Positions 29,198-37,804 of a stretch of DNA of 60,549 bases are shown here, in pieces. Origin of the DNA: a virus; IMG/VR virus record IMGVR_UViG_3300044638_004051, positions 1 to 60,549 of that record; one strand, given 5' to 3'. The position numbers and the translations under genes were made by a program. Each line of letters starts with the position of its first letter. Position 1 is the first letter of the stretch. The notes under the pieces were generated by a model, which worked only from the letters and a program-made list of their open reading frames with translations, was not told where the DNA came from and searched no databases.

Positions 29198-29836
29198 ATG
29201 GGCCTAGACATCCTTACACCGAAGGGACAGGAGACGGTCGCTCAACTAGAGCGGGCGGTCTCTCTCTGGCACGGGCACCGGACCAACCGGATGTACGTTG
29301 CCACCCCTGCTGACGAGCCTGCCTCTGTAGATGCCGTCCTAGCGGATGGCGAGGGGGTTGTGCGGGCGGTTGTCGAGACCAAGTGCCGCAGCAACATCAG
29401 CTTGGAGGGGTTCCGCACCACCTTCAAGAACGAGTGGCTTGTCACGATGGACAAGCTGACAAGGGCGTGCCGGGTGAGCGAGATGCTGTGCGTCCCGCTG
29501 GTGGGCTTCCTCTATCTGGTGGACGAGGACGTGCTGCTCGTCCAGAAGCTGACCGACTCCAAAGGCCAGTTCTGCGTGCCTTTCCGGTGCGACAACACGG
29601 TGACGCAGAAGACCGTGAACGGAGGGGAGATTGTCAGAGCCAACGCCTACATCGACATGTCCAAGTGCCGGGTCTACGAACGAAGACCCTCTGGTGCGGT
29701 TGCATCGGGAGTACCGGGAGGAGTGCATCCGGCTGGGGAAGTATCGCCCCTTCAGTCCGGAGGAACTTCAGCAGGCCGAGGCCCGGCACAAGGCACGGTG
29801 CGACCGAATCCCGAACCAGCCCACACGAAAGCGTAA
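29198..29836 (+). CDS. PD-(D/E)XK nuclease-like protein
   Basis: This 212-aa protein has Glu12, Asp45 (ASVDAVLAD) and Glu60-x-Lys62 (VVETKCRS), the D...ExK order of PD-(D/E)XK nucleases. LEGFRTTFKNEWLVTMDKL and a VPLVGFLYLVDEDVLLVQ strand pair follow. It could cut DNA in phage metabolism or host takeover; the substrate is unknown. The last about 50 residues are Gly/Pro/Ser-rich and share 206 nt with the next gene in another frame. Confidence 0.65.
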   Translation: MGLDILTPKGQETVAQLERAVSLWHGHRTNRMYVATPADEPASVDAVLADGEGVVRAVVETKCRSNISLEGFRTTFKNEWLVTMDKLTRACRVSEMLCVPLVGFLYLVDEDVLLVQKLTDSKGQFCVPFRCDNTVTQKTVNGGEIVRANAYIDMSKCRVYERRPSGAVASGVPGGVHPAGEVSPLQSGGTSAGRGPAQGTVRPNPEPAHTKA

Positions 29837-29864
29837 GCACCCTCCGAAAGGTACGGCTGACTGA
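29631..29864 (+). CDS. Small basic hypothetical protein overlapping nuclease gene
   Basis: This 77-aa protein has a helical centre (LVRLHREYREECIRLGKYRP, then SPEELQQAEARHKARCDR) and a basic end (PTRKRKHPPKG). The first 206 nt lie inside the preceding nuclease gene. Its regular helical pattern, compared with the disordered other frame, supports it as the conserved one here. The stop overlaps the next start. Confidence 0.55.
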   Translation: MSEPTPTSTCPSAGSTNEDPLVRLHREYREECIRLGKYRPFSPEELQQAEARHKARCDRIPNQPTRKRKHPPKGTAD

Positions 29865-30070
29865 TGACCATGCCATACGAGCGTTACCGCGCCATCCACA
29901 ATACACGCGAGTTTCTGATGGATTTGCTCGATCCACGCAAGACTCCTCGCGTACCGAAACCAGTCCGCCAAGCGGCGGCTCGATGCTTGCGGCACTACCC
30001 CATGTCTCACGACATGGAACAGGTGGCCCGCAAGTGTCCGGCGACGTTTGGCACTGGCAAGTGTGATTAG
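29864..30070 (+). CDS. BPSL0761-like small protein
   Basis: This 68-aa protein reads MTMPYERYRAIHNTREFLMD, then PRVPKPVRQAAARCLRHYP. This is the layout I recall for the BPSL0761 family, small proteins found on phages, plasmids and islands. Function unknown. The ATG overlaps the previous stop. Confidence 0.7.
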   Translation: MTMPYERYRAIHNTREFLMDLLDPRKTPRVPKPVRQAAARCLRHYPMSHDMEQVARKCPATFGTGKCD

Positions 30071-30102
30071 GACCGACCCCAGCCAAGGAAGGAAGGATTC
30101 GT

Positions 30103-30402
30103 ATGCGTTGGTTTGTTCTTGCGTCTCTGCTTCTGACTGCGTCCGTTGCCAGTGCCGATAGCACCTACTATCGGTCTCGCACGGTCACTGTCTTCCGCTC
30201 CGCTCAGGAGGATGCGGATGACATGGCTCGGACTGGCGTTCTCCGCCACCGGGGCTGTTCGTCGTACGAAGGCGTAGGTTTCTCGACCGTGTCGGCCGAT
30301 CACGCCATTCGCAACTGCTGTTTCTGGGGCCAGCGGAAGGTCAGGGAGGTCGCGGTTGCTCGCGGCCCGCGTGGCTGGTTTGCCTGCGTCCGCTACTGGT
30401 GA
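30103..30402 (+). CDS. Small secreted Cys-containing protein, planctomycete-type
   Basis: This 99-aa protein has a clear signal peptide (RWFVLASLLLTASVASADS). The mature part holds a conserved-looking block, GCSSYEGVGFSTVSADHAI, then CCFWG and RGWFACVRYW. I associate this block with small secreted proteins of planctomycetes, so it may be a gene acquired from the host. Exported Cys pairs could form disulfides. AAGGAAGGA precedes the ATG. Confidence 0.65.
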   Translation: MRWFVLASLLLTASVASADSTYYRSRTVTVFRSAQEDADDMARTGVLRHRGCSSYEGVGFSTVSADHAIRNCCFWGQRKVREVAVARGPRGWFACVRYW

Positions 30403-30419
30403 TGTTCATCCCGGTTTCC

Positions 30420-30448
30420 GCAGGGTTCCGGTCCACCAAAAACCCTGC
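30420..30448 (+). other. Hairpin before 30473 gene
   Basis: GCAGGGTT (30420-30427) pairs with AACCCTGC (30441-30448), followed by TTTCC. It may be a weak terminator of the secreted-protein transcript or a leader structure. Confidence 0.4.
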
Positions 30449-30472
30449 TTTCCATATTCGCGAAAGAAGAAA

Positions 30473-30994
30473 ATGACCAAGCGAGACAGCCAGTTGCGTG
30501 AGTACGCCAGCGAGGCAGCGGACATCGTCACCCGGCTGCGGGACCGGGCCTACTCGTTCAAAGCCCCCGATCCTTTGTTGGAGGAAGCGGCGGATGAGAT
30601 CGAGCGGCTGCGGCAATTTGATAGGTTGCAGCCTATCGAACCCGCCGCCGCTACACCCGCCACGCACGCTACACCGGGCGATGGTAGCTTGCAGGGCGAG
30701 GGTACATTGCCCCACTCGTATCGGGACAACGACGAAAAACGTGGCGTATCTGATACGAAAAGGGGGCCTGTGGCGTGGGCAATCCTTCACTTAGACCAGC
30801 AGTACGTCAGTCTTCTGCGAGAGATGGCAGAGGCTCACAATGTGTTTGCTGCGCCGATTGTACCGCTCTACCGCTCGCCCACGCTCACCAACGAGGAGCG
30901 GGAGGCGGTTGAGGCGGCAATCTCGTCCGAGTATTCAAGAGGCGCGTGGCACTGGGCAGACACGCTCCGCTCGCTGCTGGAGCGTCTCCAGTGA
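30473..30994 (+). CDS. Conserved hypothetical phage protein
   Basis: This 173-aa protein has two parts. The N-terminal helical part has SEAADIVTRLRDRAYS and LEEAADEIERLR. The C-terminal part begins VAWAILHLDQQYVSLLREM and continues VPLYRSPTLTNEEREAVE. Both halves occur as separate phage hypothetical modules in my experience, so this may be a fusion. AAAGAAG precedes ATG 30473. Confidence 0.6.
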   Translation: MTKRDSQLREYASEAADIVTRLRDRAYSFKAPDPLLEEAADEIERLRQFDRLQPIEPAAATPATHATPGDGSLQGEGTLPHSYRDNDEKRGVSDTKRGPVAWAILHLDQQYVSLLREMAEAHNVFAAPIVPLYRSPTLTNEEREAVEAAISSEYSRGAWHWADTLRSLLERLQ

Positions 30995-31209
30995 TCACTC
31001 GCATCCACATCAATCAGCACATCATCCGCGCCAATAAGAAGCATGGGCTTAATGAGGCACCCATCTCAATAAAGCGAGGCGGGAAAGTCATCAAAGCGAA
31101 CGAGGTAGAGGTACACGGACCATGCACCGTTGTGTATAGTCCCTGCAAGCCTCTGTCGTGCGGTGCCCGGGTGTGGATCGAGACCACGGCAGACATCACC
31201 ATCAAGTGA
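30991..31209 (+). CDS. Small conserved phage protein (GTG start)
   Basis: This 72-aa beta-rich protein has ITRIHINQHIIRANKKHG, then EVEVHGPCTVVYSPCKPLSC and GARVWIETT. It is a common small phage family of unknown function. The GTG start overlaps the previous stop as GTGA. Confidence 0.65.
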   Translation: MITRIHINQHIIRANKKHGLNEAPISIKRGGKVIKANEVEVHGPCTVVYSPCKPLSCGARVWIETTADITIK

Positions 31210-31216
31210 GGTAGGC

Positions 31217-31483
31217 ATGAGCATCATCAGCAAAGGTCGGAAGTATGAGTGCATGGGTGGCCCTCTGTGTGGAACACGGGTGCCAGCACATGCAGATGAC
31301 GGCATGTACACGGTGGACGATCACGGCAGGCCGCACTTCTACCGCCTGATCCGTGTGATCAGACCTCCGAACGAGGTGGCAACCTACTACCACTACTTCG
31401 GAAGCAACCGTGCGGTAGCGGAAAACGCCCATCCGACACTGCGGCCACACGAACGCATGTTCCGCGCACGCAAGCGCAAATAG
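31217..31483 (+). CDS. Hypothetical 88-aa protein
   Basis: It contains ECMGGPLCGTRVPAH, then DHGRPHFYRLIRV and YYHYFGSNRAVAEN, ending in a basic tail (ERMFRARKRK). The compact beta pattern resembles other small phage proteins of unknown role. GAGGTAGG precedes the ATG. A terminator follows. Confidence 0.55.
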   Translation: MSIISKGRKYECMGGPLCGTRVPAHADDGMYTVDDHGRPHFYRLIRVIRPPNEVATYYHYFGSNRAVAENAHPTLRPHERMFRARKRK

Positions 31484-31520
31484 CTCCCTCTCGACCTAGC
31501 CGCCTAGCCAGCGGCATGTG

Positions 31521-31567
31521 CGGCCCCCGGCGTCTTATCCTTTCAACGCCGGGGGCCGTTTCTTTTT
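31521..31567 (+). terminator. Strong intrinsic terminator before virion module
   Basis: A 12-bp stem (31521-31532 with 31547-31558) is followed by TTTCTTTTT. It separates the accessory operon from the virion genes. Confidence 0.92.
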
Positions 31568-31575
31568 GCCCATAA

Positions 31576-31603
31576 GTAAGAAAGACAGTTTGTTCTTTCT
31601 TAC
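31576..31603 (+). promoter_or_regulatory. 10-8-10 perfect inverted repeat at start of virion module
   Basis: GTAAGAAAGA and TCTTTCTTAC flank eight bases and end directly before AGGAG of the 51-aa gene. The repeat could be an operator for the late module or an RNA hairpin limiting access to the ribosome site. Confidence 0.55.
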
Positions 31604-31614
31604 AGGAGACAGCC

Positions 31615-31770
31615 ATGCCAAGGGGCGTGCCGAAGAGCGACGGGCAGAAGATTGGCGAGAAATTCGATCTGGAGTACCGCAAGATGAAGCGGTCTCGCAA
31701 GGACGAGCGAGCGGCCAAGAAGGGCTGCAAAGATTGCGGCTGCAAGGGCAAATGCACCTGCGGGAAGTAG
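31615..31770 (+). CDS. 51-aa basic Cys-rich protein
   Basis: The ATG follows AGGAG at good spacing. The protein is basic (KMKRSRKDERAAKKG) and ends KDCGCKGKCTCGK with five Cys in 11 residues plus one just before, a likely small zinc knuckle. As the first gene of the virion transcript it might bind nucleic acid or regulate late expression (inference). Confidence 0.6.
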   Translation: MPRGVPKSDGQKIGEKFDLEYRKMKRSRKDERAAKKGCKDCGCKGKCTCGK

Positions 31771-31773
31771 GTC

Positions 31774-32145
31774 ATGGGCGGCACGGCCACAATCGAAGAA
31801 CTGCAACGGTACGTGTGGGAGTTGCTGCCCACGCGGAAGCTCGCGATTGACCGCGAAATCGCTAACGACGCGATCATCGTTGCCGTACAGTGCTGGCCTG
31901 TCGAGGTACTGTCGCAGGCCGCAGTGGGATCGCAGGAGTGCGTGCAGGCGTTGAACTCGCTTGTCAATGACATCCGCCGCATGCTGTCCTGCATCTACGG
32001 TGCCGACCGCTTCATGGCTTACTGGACTGTTGGGTTGCGCACCCTGATACCGAATGCGGTCGAGATCATCTACGACTGGTGGAGAAGGCGGAAAGACAAC
32101 CGGGCCAAGATCATTACGTGGCGAAGGAAGTGGGTGGTTGAATGA
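31774..32145 (+). CDS. Hypothetical protein
   Basis: This 123-aa mainly helical protein has a moderately hydrophobic middle and a basic Trp-rich end (YDWWRRRKDNRAKIITWRRK). It starts three bases after the stop of the Cys-rich gene and overlaps the ADP-ribosyltransferase gene. It was not recognised. A membrane or DNA contact is possible from the C-terminus. Confidence 0.5.
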   Translation: MGGTATIEELQRYVWELLPTRKLAIDREIANDAIIVAVQCWPVEVLSQAAVGSQECVQALNSLVNDIRRMLSCIYGADRFMAYWTVGLRTLIPNAVEIIYDWWRRRKDNRAKIITWRRKWVVE

Positions 32146-34901
32146 GCGAACTAGCACGAAAGCTAATCCGTGCATACCACGGTAGCCCGCACAGCTTTGA
32201 CAGGTTTGACGCCAGCAAGATCGGGTCTGGTGAGGGTGCGCAAGCATACGGGCACGGGCTGTATTTTGCTGGTAACGAAGACATCGCGAGGTATTACCGC
32301 GACAAGCTGTCACCTGCTGGCGAGCCAAATGTAGAGGTTGGCGGCAAGCCAGTAGAGGGAGGCGGGCAACTGGGATTTGAGGCTGTATTTGGATACCCGC
32401 AAGCAGACGGCGCGCCTTTTCTGGCAGCAGACCCGTGGGCCGGGATTCCCACAAGAGACAAAGCAATTCGATTTCTCAAGATGGGCGCATTCGGAGGGGA
32501 TGACATACCAACAGAACGAGCATTCGACACGGCAAGGGGCTTGATATGGTCGCCGGAAATCAACGGCGGAAATCCTGCGCCGGAATACGAGCAGTCGCTC
32601 TTGCGCGAACTAGACAGGCTGCAAGCAGAAGGCGCACAGCTAGCATGGCCGCAGTCTGGGCACATGTACGAAGTTGCGCTAGACACAGACCCAGATCAGC
32701 TGATTAAGGGCGATCTTCCTGTGAAGTGGCAAACACCTCAAGTGCAGGAAGCGTTAAAGGAGTTGGGTTACAGGACAAGCAACGGGCGAGGCGAGCGCGG
32801 TGGCTTGCAGGCGTACAACAACGTAGTCACTAAGGCGGAAAACAAATTTGCGACCGAGGGCGCGATGCCTAGGGATATCGCGGCGGCATCGCGTATGGCG
32901 AAAGATTCCGTAACCAGAGACATGGTGGACATGGGAATAAACGGAATCCAGTATTTGGACAACACATCGCGCCGCAAGGGCTATGGCTCCAGCAACTACG
33001 TGATGTTTCCCGGCACGGAAGAAATGATCCGCATCATTCGCAAATACGGTTTTGTTCCACCGGCATTGGCCGCAGCAGGTGCAGCAGGTCAGGCGCAGGC
33101 CGGATCAGACCTCGACGCTGCGATGAAGGGCATGCGTCAGGCAAATGCCACGGGACGAGCCGCTGCCGCAAACGGAGCCAACCCGAGAGAAGCCAACGCT
33201 GCCGCTCTGGCGAGCTTCGTGCCAGAGTCCACCCGCAGCGGCCAGCCTCTGTCGCAGTACCTTGGCAGTTTGTCGGAGCAAGACGCTGCCATGACGCCGC
33301 GTGGCATGTACGCCACGGCAGTGCAGGACTCGATGACCGCCCCTGTCATATCCGTGTCGGCAGCGGCGCAGGTGCTGGGCGACAAATCCGTTTCGGATCG
33401 TTATCAGGGTGGATATCTAAGCCCAATGGATTTTGCTCGCGAGCAGAGCCTGCAAGAGTCGCGTGCGCTGTTTGAGCAGCGAAAGGCGGCAGGCCCGTTC
33501 CCTCCCGGTGCAGAAGAGGCGTTCGTCCAGTGGTCGCAGCAGCAGGCCGACAGGCGAGCCGACAGTGTCGCGGGTGTGCTGGCTGGTACGTACGCGACAC
33601 GGAACCCGGCAATCAACCAAACCGCTGGTCAGCTGCGGCAGCTTGTGGCCATGCACACCCCCAATCAAGAGTTCGCACAGTTTGGCGGCAGGACAGCGGC
33701 CGAGGACAAGCAGGCCCGGCAGCAGTACGGCTCTGATGCGGAATGGCGGCTTACGGAAGGCGGGCAGAAGAACTACGACGCACAGCGTGTGGCGGAGTTG
33801 TGGTCCGCTACGCAGGATGACTACACCCCTGCTAGCACCATGTCGCAGGTCGCAAGAGCAGTTGGTGGCGGCGTAACAAAGGCATACGACGCCATGGTTC
33901 CCGGCAGCATTCCCAAGGCTGGGCAGGCATGGAAAGAAATGGGGATGATCAACCAGCCGGACGGGAAGTACGAATATGCTGCACGTCTGTATGACCGAGG
34001 TGCGCAGCACCCGGGCAACGTCTACACGGCAGAAGGCTTGCCGAAGTACGGCACGGTAGACCCAACCACGGCGGCTGGGCTTGGAAACGCCACGGCTCTC
34101 AACCAGTCCTTCCCTCTAGCGGCGTGGTATCAGCAGGTCGGCGCGCCGATCCGTGAGGTAGCCAACTGGATGGGCAACGACCGCGAGTACGGTGACCCGA
34201 ACATGGTCCGCAACCTGCGTGAGCTTCGGGCCGGATTTAATCGCGTGACCCCGGTTGTCCCTGACGGCGTGGACCCGCAGGCGTTCCAGACGATGGGCCA
34301 GAAGCTGTCCGGTGCAGACCAACGCTTGTCAGGATGGACATCGGCGTATGGTGGCCCCGCATTTGCCGACGCTTACAACGCCACGTTGGGCAAGGTCACA
34401 GGCCAGATGGATCGCACGTACCTGTCGCCTTTTGCCCAGACAATGGCGGAAATCCCGGCGGAGATCGTGGGCGACCCTGTCAACGCCGCATTCAACGTCG
34501 TTCTCCCGGTGGCCAGCGGAATAAAGGGAGCCATAACCGGCGGCATAGCTGGCGGCGCACGGCAGGCCGCGATGCAGGGCGGCGGCTCTCTGATTCGGAA
34601 GCTGGCATCTGCGCCCAAGCGTTCGCTCGATGACATCATCGAGGAGAACGTCGAGGGGCTAGGTTTTGGCAGTGCCGTTGCTGGCATCCAGTCCTACTTC
34701 TCTCCAGAGAAAAAGAACCTCCTGATGGGAGAGGCGGACCCGAATGACCCGGGGTATGACAAGAAGCTGGAAGAGGCATCAGTGCAGGCACGCACTGAAC
34801 AGATGGATGCGGCGCGGGAGTACGGTGACGCGGTTGGCCGCAAGTCACCGAAGCCAACCCTGAAGACGCCAATGCCGCAGACGTTCATGCTGACTCGATA
34901 A
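32142..34901 (+). CDS. Large virion-associated protein with N-terminal ADP-ribosyltransferase domain
   Basis: This is a 919-aa protein. Residues about 8-300 resemble the polyvalent-protein ADP-ribosyltransferase (ART) domain: AYHGSPHSFDRFD with His13, GHGLYFAGNEDIARYY (38-52), YEVALDTDPDQLI, and SSNYVMFPGTEEMIRII near 285-300. The domain would move ADP-ribose from NAD to a host target. The remaining about 600 residues are Ala/Gln-rich and helical, typical of internal virion proteins. The placement suggests delivery with the DNA (inference). Confidence 0.72.
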   Translation: MSELARKLIRAYHGSPHSFDRFDASKIGSGEGAQAYGHGLYFAGNEDIARYYRDKLSPAGEPNVEVGGKPVEGGGQLGFEAVFGYPQADGAPFLAADPWAGIPTRDKAIRFLKMGAFGGDDIPTERAFDTARGLIWSPEINGGNPAPEYEQSLLRELDRLQAEGAQLAWPQSGHMYEVALDTDPDQLIKGDLPVKWQTPQVQEALKELGYRTSNGRGERGGLQAYNNVVTKAENKFATEGAMPRDIAAASRMAKDSVTRDMVDMGINGIQYLDNTSRRKGYGSSNYVMFPGTEEMIRIIRKYGFVPPALAAAGAAGQAQAGSDLDAAMKGMRQANATGRAAAANGANPREANAAALASFVPESTRSGQPLSQYLGSLSEQDAAMTPRGMYATAVQDSMTAPVISVSAAAQVLGDKSVSDRYQGGYLSPMDFAREQSLQESRALFEQRKAAGPFPPGAEEAFVQWSQQQADRRADSVAGVLAGTYATRNPAINQTAGQLRQLVAMHTPNQEFAQFGGRTAAEDKQARQQYGSDAEWRLTEGGQKNYDAQRVAELWSATQDDYTPASTMSQVARAVGGGVTKAYDAMVPGSIPKAGQAWKEMGMINQPDGKYEYAARLYDRGAQHPGNVYTAEGLPKYGTVDPTTAAGLGNATALNQSFPLAAWYQQVGAPIREVANWMGNDREYGDPNMVRNLRELRAGFNRVTPVVPDGVDPQAFQTMGQKLSGADQRLSGWTSAYGGPAFADAYNATLGKVTGQMDRTYLSPFAQTMAEIPAEIVGDPVNAAFNVVLPVASGIKGAITGGIAGGARQAAMQGGGSLIRKLASAPKRSLDDIIEENVEGLGFGSAVAGIQSYFSPEKKNLLMGEADPNDPGYDKKLEEASVQARTEQMDAAREYGDAVGRKSPKPTLKTPMPQTFMLTR

Positions 34902-34937
34902 ATCCTGCTTAGGCCGCGCTGCGCTCGTCGCCATACT

Positions 34938-34960
34938 TTCTCCTGACCTGTACAGGAGAA
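34938..34960 (+). promoter_or_regulatory. Hairpin covering the scaffold ribosome site
   Basis: TTCTCCTG (34938-34945) pairs with CAGGAGAA (34953-34960), which contains the AGGAG for ATG 34966. Folding would hide the ribosome site. It may time or limit scaffold synthesis. Confidence 0.55.
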
Positions 34961-34965
34961 CACGT

Positions 34966-36000
34966 ATGAGCGACGATCAAGTCGAGGTTCCGGACTCCGC
35001 ACCAGTTGATTCCGCCCCGGTATCCGAGCCGGTTGAGCAATCTTCTCCGGTCGAGCAGCCCCAGCAGCAGGAAGTCTGGGGCCACTTCCGCTCGATGCCA
35101 GAGTTCCAAGGGCAGGATGACACTGCGATTGCCCAGCGTCTGTACCACGCCATGCAGCGTGAAGAGGCAGCGGCGCGGGCACTTCAGCAGTACCAGTCCC
35201 TTGTCCCGGTCGCGCAGGACTATCTCCAGAACCGTCCGGACTACGAAGCGTGGAAGGCGTCTCGGTCCCAGCAGCAGCAGCCTTCCCAGCCGCAGGCGCA
35301 GGCCAAGCAGCCAGAGCAGCACGCTTGGTGGAACCCGCCGCAGGTCAAGGACTCATACAAGCGGTATCTGACCCGCGACGAGAACGGCCGCGAGGTCATT
35401 GACCCCAACGCCCCGCTCGATGCGAAGGCAGCGTTGCAGGACTATCAGGACTACCGGGCCACGTTTGCCCAGAAGTTCCTCGACAATCCGGAGCAGACGC
35501 TTGGCCCCATGGTCGAGCGTGTGGCTGTCGAGCGGGCGGAAGCCATCGTTGAACAGCGTCTCCAGCGGATGCAGGACGAGCAGTACGTGTCCGGTTTGGA
35601 GCGGGAAAACAAGGATTGGCTGTACGACGAAAAAGGCAATGTCTCTGCGGAAGGCATCGCGGTCCAGAAATATATAGGAGACGCTAAGAGTCTTGGCATC
35701 TCCGGGGCACAGGCCCGCTGGGACTACGCGACGAGGATGGTTGAACGGGACTTGCTCCTCGCCAACCTTCGGCAGTCGCAGATTCAGCAGCAGCCCATGC
35801 CGCAAATGCAACCGCCCGTACCACAAGTACAGCAGAGACCAACGGCAGAGCAGCAAAACATGGAGTTCCTGCGACAGCAGGCCATGCGAACTGCGAGCCA
35901 GAGGTCAGTGACCACTGCAACTAACGCACGAACCCCTCAGAAGCCAATGACCTTTGAAGAGCGGCTGATGGCAGCTGCTCAAGAAGAAGGCTTGCTTTAA
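34966..36000 (+). CDS. Capsid scaffolding protein
   Basis: This 344-aa protein is acidic, Gln/Pro-rich and without fixed-domain signatures. It has an N-terminal PVSEPVEQSSPVEQP tract, helical coiled-coil centre and a C-terminal helix (FEERLMAAAQEEGL) typical of the capsid-binding end of scaffolds. It lies directly before the major capsid gene, the usual position. A hairpin covers its ribosome site. Confidence 0.75.
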   Translation: MSDDQVEVPDSAPVDSAPVSEPVEQSSPVEQPQQQEVWGHFRSMPEFQGQDDTAIAQRLYHAMQREEAAARALQQYQSLVPVAQDYLQNRPDYEAWKASRSQQQQPSQPQAQAKQPEQHAWWNPPQVKDSYKRYLTRDENGREVIDPNAPLDAKAALQDYQDYRATFAQKFLDNPEQTLGPMVERVAVERAEAIVEQRLQRMQDEQYVSGLERENKDWLYDEKGNVSAEGIAVQKYIGDAKSLGISGAQARWDYATRMVERDLLLANLRQSQIQQQPMPQMQPPVPQVQQRPTAEQQNMEFLRQQAMRTASQRSVTTATNARTPQKPMTFEERLMAAAQEEGLL

Positions 36001-36021
36001 AACGCAGGAGATACTGAACAC

Positions 36022-37173
36022 ATGGCCAGTCCCACCGATTGGAGCCGGGTAATTGCCACGACCATCGTCAACCATCTTCGGGAAACTGAAGAGGCGACGT
36101 TTCGTAAGTTCAAGGTCTTTGCTGCTCTGGAGTCGAGCGGCAACGTGATCATGAACCAGTCTGGCCGAGGCTTCGACTGGAATGTGCGCTTCAGAAACGC
36201 GCCTGTGACCGGGAATTCTGGTGACACGCCGAGGACGTTCAGTCGCATCAACATGTGGAAGCGGGCCGAGCTTCCGTGGCGCGGCTTCACGACCACCGAT
36301 TCGATCTACCGTCGTGAAATGCTGGAGAACCGTGGCCAGCAGGCTCTCTGCGACGTGGCAGGGAAAATGGCCGAGCGGTTGCAGGAATCGCTGGAGCAGC
36401 ACCTGTCGTACCAGCCTTATCGTGACGGCAATCAGTCCGGCTTTGAGAACGACTTCCACGGCATGGAATCGTTCCTTGGCTACAACGGCACGGTGAGTGA
36501 AGCCGGTGGCGCGTTCGATCAGCGAGCGGCCAACACGGCAGATCGCTACGGCTTCCCGTCTGACAACTACGCCGGTCTCTCGACGCAGCTGGGCTTCTAC
36601 GGCGGCGGTCGCATCGGCTCTGGCAGCGGCATCTGGCCGAACGTACCTGTAGACCCAGAAGTGGATTTTTACTCGCCCCTCGTAATCAACTACAACGCGA
36701 CCTCGCTCAACAGCCTGTCGCCCGCTAAGGGCAACTGGAGGGTGAACTGCGTCCAAGCGATCCGCGAAGGTCTCCACGGTTGCAAGCGCAACGACACGAA
36801 GGAGTCGCAGATCGACATGGTTGTTCTGGATCGGCAACTCTACATCCAGTTCCTCAACCAGTACAACGACAAGGAGCGGATCGCGATCTCCAAGGAGAGC
36901 GGTCTCAAGGCCATGGGCTTCACCGATGTGACGACCCTCGATGGCTGCGAGGTCACAAGCGAGTACGCCGTTCCGGCAGGCCGTGGCTACGGTCTCTCGA
37001 TTGGCAACATGGAACTGCGTTGCCTTGAGAATCAGCTGATGGTCGCAGAAGGCCCATTTTTCTCGGAAGAAACGCAGTCATACAGGTACGCCTGCTCGAC
37101 TCTCGGCAACTTCCGTTTCCGTAGTCCGAGGAATTTCTTTGCCCTCGCTCCCATCTCCGCTGAAACCAACTGA
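36022..37173 (+). CDS. Major capsid protein
   Basis: At 383 aa it has the expected size and place for an HK97-fold or podovirus capsid protein, between scaffold and a decoration-like protein. It starts MASPTDWSRVIATTIVNHL and contains globular mixed segments (FGRGFDWNVRF-like, NMWKRAELPWRGF, VLDRQLYIQFLNQYNDKERI, FRSPRNFFAL). No specific motif defines the family, so the call rests on context and composition. AGGAG precedes the ATG by 12 bases. Confidence 0.8.
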   Translation: MASPTDWSRVIATTIVNHLRETEEATFRKFKVFAALESSGNVIMNQSGRGFDWNVRFRNAPVTGNSGDTPRTFSRINMWKRAELPWRGFTTTDSIYRREMLENRGQQALCDVAGKMAERLQESLEQHLSYQPYRDGNQSGFENDFHGMESFLGYNGTVSEAGGAFDQRAANTADRYGFPSDNYAGLSTQLGFYGGGRIGSGSGIWPNVPVDPEVDFYSPLVINYNATSLNSLSPAKGNWRVNCVQAIREGLHGCKRNDTKESQIDMVVLDRQLYIQFLNQYNDKERIAISKESGLKAMGFTDVTTLDGCEVTSEYAVPAGRGYGLSIGNMELRCLENQLMVAEGPFFSEETQSYRYACSTLGNFRFRSPRNFFALAPISAETN

Positions 37174-37191
37174 TAAGGAGTTGTTCCACAC

Positions 37192-37776
37192 ATGAGCAGC
37201 ATTTTCTCTGATCCCCTGTTCCGGCGTGGTACGACGCTCCTCTCTGGCGAGACGATCGAGTACACGGACGTTGCCAACACAATTCCGCTCGCGGGCGGCG
37301 AGGTGGTTGGTCAGGTCAAGGTGTTCCAAGATGTACGCCCGACCGGCGATGGGCGGAGGTTTAGCAACAGGCTCGTCTACTGTGTTGCGGCCCGGTACAA
37401 GGGCACCACGGTGAACGACGCCTCGACGGTTGCCGGGCAGGTTGTCCTGTTCGACTCCGCCAATCCGCTGATCGAGTTCACCAACTACCTGACGCAGGCC
37501 ACGCACACCGCTGGTGCGTCCTACGGCGTGCTGGACGAGTACCTTACCGGCCAGCTGCGGAAGGATGACATCGTGTGGGTGGTGGTGAAGGGTCCGACTT
37601 CGGCCAAGCAGACGGCTGCTGCGATCAATGCTGGTGTGGGCGTCGAAGCCTCGACCACGGCCGGTTCGATCCTGACTCGCAACACCGGCACGCTGATTGG
37701 CCAGCAGATCGCTGGGGCCAACTCCGCTGCGGCTGTCGGCCTGACGCGAATCAACCTGATCAACGATTCGATCTGA
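37192..37776 (+). CDS. Capsid decoration/stabilisation-like protein
   Basis: This 194-aa beta-rich protein, high in Gly, Ala, Thr and Val with no catalytic signature, follows the capsid gene after 18 bases. AAGGAG precedes the ATG. Segments such as RFSNRLVYCVAARYKGTT and KDDIVWVVVKGPTSAKQTAA fit small head-decoration proteins. A hairpin after its stop may reduce read-through into the terminase genes. Confidence 0.6.
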   Translation: MSSIFSDPLFRRGTTLLSGETIEYTDVANTIPLAGGEVVGQVKVFQDVRPTGDGRRFSNRLVYCVAARYKGTTVNDASTVAGQVVLFDSANPLIEFTNYLTQATHTAGASYGVLDEYLTGQLRKDDIVWVVVKGPTSAKQTAAAINAGVGVEASTTAGSILTRNTGTLIGQQIAGANSAAAVGLTRINLINDSI

Positions 37777-37804
37777 TCGGACTCTGAAATCAGAAACGCC
37801 TCTG

